Assembly: GCA_035362115.1 (NCBI GenBank)
Contig: DAOSDD010000204.1
Coordinates: 1-8,078 of the forward strand
Direction of reading: 5' to 3'
Origin: DUMC01 sp035362115
GTDB lineage: Bacteria > Bacillota > Clostridia > Acetivibrionales > DUMC01
Length of the DNA stretch: 8,078 nt
Shown: positions 5,549 through 8,078 of the stretch, one piece after another
Position numbering within the stretch: position 1 is the first letter of the stretch
How the letters are laid out: each line of letters starts with the position of its first letter
Translations under genes and position numbers: made by a program
Notes under the pieces: model-generated
What the model saw: only the letters and a program-made list of their open reading frames with translations
Database searches by the model: none
Told to the model about the DNA's origin: nothing

Positions 5549-6830
5549 CGAATACATGAATAAAATAAAGGTATCAAGCACGTTACATCAAAGACTAGTA
5601 TCCCGTACCGACAGTGCCAGATCCAAGCGCTGCTCTATTATGATCAAGCGCTATGTCGCAGCCTTTGCTTGTCTTGCACTGGTCTTGCTTGGAGTTTTTA
5701 CAATGCCTAAATTAATACAACACAATGTAACACCGATACCGGGTGATAATCCGAGAGTTTTGCAGCCCAGCGCAGACACATCTACACCTGATGCATCAAG
5801 CAAATACGCACTGGTTTTCAATAAAGCTGAAGAACAGCTCGCGAACGACATTGGAATTCCAGGTCATTTCTGGCAAGAGTTGACCGCCGACGAGTTAAAT
5901 ACTGTTTTCCCTGGTCTGACAGATACACATACCGTTACAGCTGCCGCAAATTTTCAGACCGATGAAAACGGAGTAGCCTTATTCAACATTGACGCCCACA
6001 TAGTATCCGCATCTGGATTTAAAACATATATCCAGATTGCGCCTGACAAGGTCATAGTTGATTATAGGCTTGAGGGTGAAACGAAAACCTCAGATGTACT
6101 CGGAACAGCGGTCACAGCAGGCTATTTTGAGACAAAACCTAATAGCAAGGGGTTTAGGAATGTCATTTATTTTGCGGCTTTCAAGCTTTCAGATGTTGCC
6201 TATTATGTGGAACTTGGCGGCGCAGAAGCAGAAAAGGAAGCTCTTAAGAATGAAATCTCTGAGCTGATTGGCCTTTTGATTGAAGGAGGCGCAGCCGACC
6301 TTGATGTATTTCATCCTGTCGTACCAGAGCTGAGAGAGGATCAACTGAGCCTTGATGAAGCCCGTGCTGATGCCGATTACGGTGCGTATTTGCCGACAAC
6401 ACTTCCAGATGGGTTCGTTTTTGAGGATGCGCTGCGTTATATCAATCAAGAGCATAATGCACTGCATGTTAACTGGACAAAAGGCATGGGATATATTAAT
6501 TGGCGTGTCTCGTTACTGGATGATAATGACAAAACTCGTATCACTTCTGTTGCTGATACGAAGAATTATGACCTTACGCTCTATCCCATTCCCCGCGCCG
6601 ATTCTGTGCCTGACGAATTACGGGAGATCGTGAACGATCCTATCTTTCTCGCTGATGAGCTAACGCTTGAAGCAGTACAGGCACGAACTTATGAGGTCTC
6701 AGACTCAGGTGATGAGCTAAGTCCGCGAATGCGATTCAGCGTATTATTTGGAGATATCTTGGTGGAGCTCAGCATAAAAGGTGCTTCATCGGAAGTAATG
6801 TTTGATATCTTGCAGCAGATCATAAAATAA
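5535..6830 (+). CDS. Membrane-anchored anti-sigma/sensor partner, DUF4367-like C terminus
   Basis: A 431-residue protein with a short basic cytoplasmic N terminus (residues 1-39, RSKRCSIMIKRY just before the membrane), one membrane helix (about 40-57) and a large outer part. A Pro/Ser/Thr-rich linker (66-88) leads to a first outer domain (about 90-265) and a second (about 270-431). The PTTLPDGFVFEDALRYIN stretch of the second resembles the PxxLPxGF start of DUF4367-type domains found on clostridial anti-sigma proteins. The ATG at 5535 has an AAAGGAGG site six bases upstream, lying inside the sigma gene. Position, topology and overlap suggest that it holds the sigma factor at the membrane and releases it on an envelope signal. 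The cytoplasmic segment, however, is short and shows no ZAS zinc motif, so sigma binding is inferred from context only. Cleavage or ligand control is unknown. Confidence 0.8.
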   Translation: MKAYNEYMNKIKVSSTLHQRLVSRTDSARSKRCSIMIKRYVAAFACLALVLLGVFTMPKLIQHNVTPIPGDNPRVLQPSADTSTPDASSKYALVFNKAEEQLANDIGIPGHFWQELTADELNTVFPGLTDTHTVTAAANFQTDENGVALFNIDAHIVSASGFKTYIQIAPDKVIVDYRLEGETKTSDVLGTAVTAGYFETKPNSKGFRNVIYFAAFKLSDVAYYVELGGAEAEKEALKNEISELIGLLIEGGAADLDVFHPVVPELREDQLSLDEARADADYGAYLPTTLPDGFVFEDALRYINQEHNALHVNWTKGMGYINWRVSLLDDNDKTRITSVADTKNYDLTLYPIPRADSVPDELREIVNDPIFLADELTLEAVQARTYEVSDSGDELSPRMRFSVLFGDILVELSIKGASSEVMFDILQQIIK

Positions 6831-6857
6831 CAGGAATTTGGTAAGTAATTCATAAAA

Positions 6858-6909
6858 AGGGACAATTCTTTTGTTTCGTTATATCTGACGAAACAAAAGA
6901 ATTGTCCCT
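6858..6909. repeat. Perfect 22-bp inverted repeat (8-base loop)
   Basis: Arms at 6858-6879 and 6888-6909 are exact reverse complements (AGGGACAATTC at the outer left end, mirrored at the right), separated by TATATCTG. It sits between two converging genes, 27 bases after one stop and 51 before the other. There is no T run after the stem in either direction, so it is not a standard intrinsic terminator, although so strong a stem could still stop or stabilise transcripts from both sides. GGGAC-flanked hairpins of this kind recur between genes in many Clostridia in my recollection, which suggests a dispersed REP- or MITE-like repeat. Confidence 0.8.
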
Positions 6910-6953
6910 ATATACTATTGACAGTATGGATGGTGCTTTTTCTCTGAGCTTGC

Positions 6954-6976
6954 CAGGGATTTATATCAAATCCCTG
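6954..6976 (-). other. Hairpin over stop codon of antitoxin-nuclease gene
   Basis: CAGGGATTT (6954-6962) pairs perfectly with AAATCCCTG (6968-6976) across a five-base loop. The stem overlaps the TAA (6961-6963) of the minus-strand gene. Downstream on that strand the sequence is mixed, with no T run, so it is at best a weak terminator or a 3'-end stabiliser. Confidence 0.45.
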
Positions 6977-7728
6977 AACAAGTCTTCAACATTCATGGAT
7001 AAACCCTGGAATACAAGGGATGTGGCAACATATCCCTTTTCGAAAACTTTAAATCTGTCAATTTCATAATTTGCAAAGTTGTATACCAAAATGCTTTCCT
7101 GTTTAGTATCAATGATCCAGTATTCCTTAACACCTGATAACATGTATGTGTTTAACTTGTCTATCATATCCTTGCTTCGCGTGCTGTCCGAAAGAATTTC
7201 GATAGTTAGTGTCGGGGTGCCCATATATCGCTCTTTTTCTGTAACATTGTTTTCAAGGTCACAGGCTACTAAAACATCCGGCTGCATTACATCAGGTTCT
7301 TTAATATCTTTCTTTTTAAAGTGAACATCAAACGGAGCCAAAAATACTCTGCATTTTTTACTTTTGAAATATTCACTGAAAATTAAGTACAATCTTCCCA
7401 GTATCTCCTGATGTCCTATGTTTGGAGACCCCAACAAATAAATTTCGCCATTGATAAGTTCCATTCTCAGTGTGCTTTTTTCCGTAATTTCTATAAACTC
7501 TTCATAGGAAACTTTTTTTCCACCATACTGATAATCTAATGCGTTTTCTCTTGCTATGAAATACTGTTCTATATCTGTAACATAGGGAGTTAATCTGGCA
7601 GTTTTAATACCGTTTTTTGTAATAACCACATCATTTTGCTGTTCAATAAAATCCATGAATTTTCCAAAATTCTGCTTAAACTCGGTTGCGGTAACTACAA
7701 CCCCTTCTATATAATTGATTGATTTCAC
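6961..7728 (-). CDS. Phd/YefM antitoxin domain fused to Uma2 nuclease domain
   Basis: A 255-residue cytosolic protein with two recognisable parts. Residues 10-50 (VVTATEFKQNFGKFMDFI, then VVITKNGIKTARLTPY) match the Phd/YefM antitoxin fold, which binds operator DNA and represses its own operon. Residues 85-255 match the Uma2 (DUF820) family of PD-(D/E)XK-type putative endonucleases: RMELINGEIYLLGSPNIGHQ (88-107), PDVMQPDVLVACD (145-157) with D151, LTIEILSDSTRSKD (174-187) with E177, and the typical YMLSGVKEYWIID (195-207). The acidic residues expected for metal binding are present, so the nuclease part is probably intact. Start is GTG at 7728, with GGAGG (7736-7740) seven bases upstream. It converges on the sigma operon and has no separate toxin partner beside it. 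Whether the fusion cuts DNA, represses itself, or is a domesticated selfish gene is unknown. Domain calls are good; function is inferred. Confidence 0.85.
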   Translation of the reverse strand: MKSINYIEGVVVTATEFKQNFGKFMDFIEQQNDVVITKNGIKTARLTPYVTDIEQYFIARENALDYQYGGKKVSYEEFIEITEKSTLRMELINGEIYLLGSPNIGHQEILGRLYLIFSEYFKSKKCRVFLAPFDVHFKKKDIKEPDVMQPDVLVACDLENNVTEKERYMGTPTLTIEILSDSTRSKDMIDKLNTYMLSGVKEYWIIDTKQESILVYNFANYEIDRFKVFEKGYVATSLVFQGLSMNVEDLFRDLI

Positions 7729-7740
7729 AAAACCACCTCC

Positions 7741-8047
7741 GGGAACAGCATATCATAATGCACGATAAAATACAATTAAGTGTGCGAAACAATTAAATAA
7801 TATAACCGATTAATTTAGTGTGATAGCACATAAGTAAAAACAGATGCACCTGAGAACAAGAATGTACTAGTATCAATTCTTAGCGATCCTGAGCATGAAA
7901 TACTTCTTTAGACTGATAGACCTGTAATAATTATTGGTAATATGTCAAATAGCAAATGTGCTGCTTATCTATATTACACATTTTGTAGAAATTTGTATCT
8001 TCTTCTGCTATAATTAATAAATAAATGTAAAGGAAGCGAATACTCAT
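7741..8047. other. Divergent intergenic region
   Basis: This separates the minus-strand nuclease gene from a plus-strand gene leaving the window. It must hold both promoters; only the rightward one is clear. An inverted repeat, AAATGTG (7954-7960) with CACATTT (7977-7983), abuts the expected -35 of that promoter, and TACA-N5-TGTA occurs at 7975-7987; either could be an operator. A plus-strand frame from 7834 to 8013, broken by one TAG (7909), gives slightly protein-like but unrecognised sequence, which I do not call a gene. Confidence 0.45.
8006..8014 (+). promoter_or_regulatory. Extended -10 promoter (TGCTATAAT)
   Basis: TG-C-TATAAT with the hexamer at 8009-8014, identical over ten bases (CTGCTATAAT) to the promoter at 4705-4714. 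TTGTAG at 7983-7988 is a possible -35, but the 20-base spacing is too long, so the extended -10 probably carries recognition. It is 33 bases before the ATG at 8048. Confidence 0.55.
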
Positions 8048-8078
8048 ATGCTCTCTCGGAACTATGATATGGATATGT
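8048..8078 (+). CDS. Start of a gene continuing past the window
   Basis: ATG at 8048 begins MLSRNYDMDM and runs off the end. An AAAGGAAG site (8029-8036) lies eleven bases upstream and a strong extended -10 promoter lies before that, which together support a real start. Ten codons are too few to name a family. Confidence 0.45.
   Translation, partial: MLSRNYDMDM

Noticed and set aside
6189..6467. Minus-strand frame inside the anti-sigma partner gene
   Set aside because: Shadow of a well-supported plus-strand gene, with no ribosome binding site or recognisable protein.
6858..6909. Intrinsic terminator
   Set aside because: Strong stem, but no T run on either side, so reported as an inverted repeat instead.
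7834..8013. Possible decayed gene in the divergent region
   Set aside because: One frame is open except for TAG at 7909, but there is no start, no ribosome binding site and no recognisable motif.
1..8078. CRISPR array
   Set aside because: No series of regularly spaced direct repeats anywhere in the window.

Overview
The window reads as an accessory region of a low-GC Bacillota chromosome, most likely class Clostridia. Coding stretches are AT-rich, ribosome binding sites are GGAGG-like, and TTG and GTG starts occur beside ATG. The protein families present (ECF sigma factor with a membrane-anchored partner, DUF998, Uma2, cysteine-rich flavoprotein) are common in that class. No gene here allows a genus call.

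Layout. 36-1268 is an unrecognised, probably alpha-helical protein with a TTG start. 1269-1961 has no intact gene: it holds a broken HicA-type toxin-antitoxin remnant (about 1445-1646), then a compact, strongly structured RNA-like element (about 1690-1940) that I tentatively compare with HEARO / IscB omega RNA. 1962-2759 encodes a flavodoxin-fold oxidoreductase with an iron-sulfur-flavoprotein-type cysteine motif. 2800-2950 is a GC-rich, non-coding-looking block joined to the C-terminal part of an aminoglycoside-phosphotransferase-like gene (to 3314). 3351-3581 and 3703-3858 are two more remnants, each broken by an in-frame TAA; the second is the start of a sigma factor. 3869-4495 is an intact six-helix DUF998 membrane protein. 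4754-4932 is the scar of a PEP-synthase / rifampicin-phosphotransferase-type gene whose two ends are joined after loss of its middle. 5057-5548 and 5535-6830 form an overlapping pair, an ECF sigma factor and its likely membrane-anchored anti-sigma or sensor partner. A perfect 22-bp inverted repeat (6858-6909) follows. 6961-7728, on the minus strand, is a fusion of a Phd/YefM antitoxin domain with a Uma2 PD-(D/E)XK nuclease domain. A promoter and the first codons of another gene end the window.

How it fits together. The clear functional unit is the sigma/partner pair: cell-envelope signal, membrane protein, released sigma factor, target promoters. The rest looks like a mosaic that has gained and lost small resistance, toxin-antitoxin and regulatory genes: at least five broken genes lie among five intact ones. 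The items most worth a second look are the orphan structured RNA, the antitoxin-nuclease fusion and the in-frame deletion scar.
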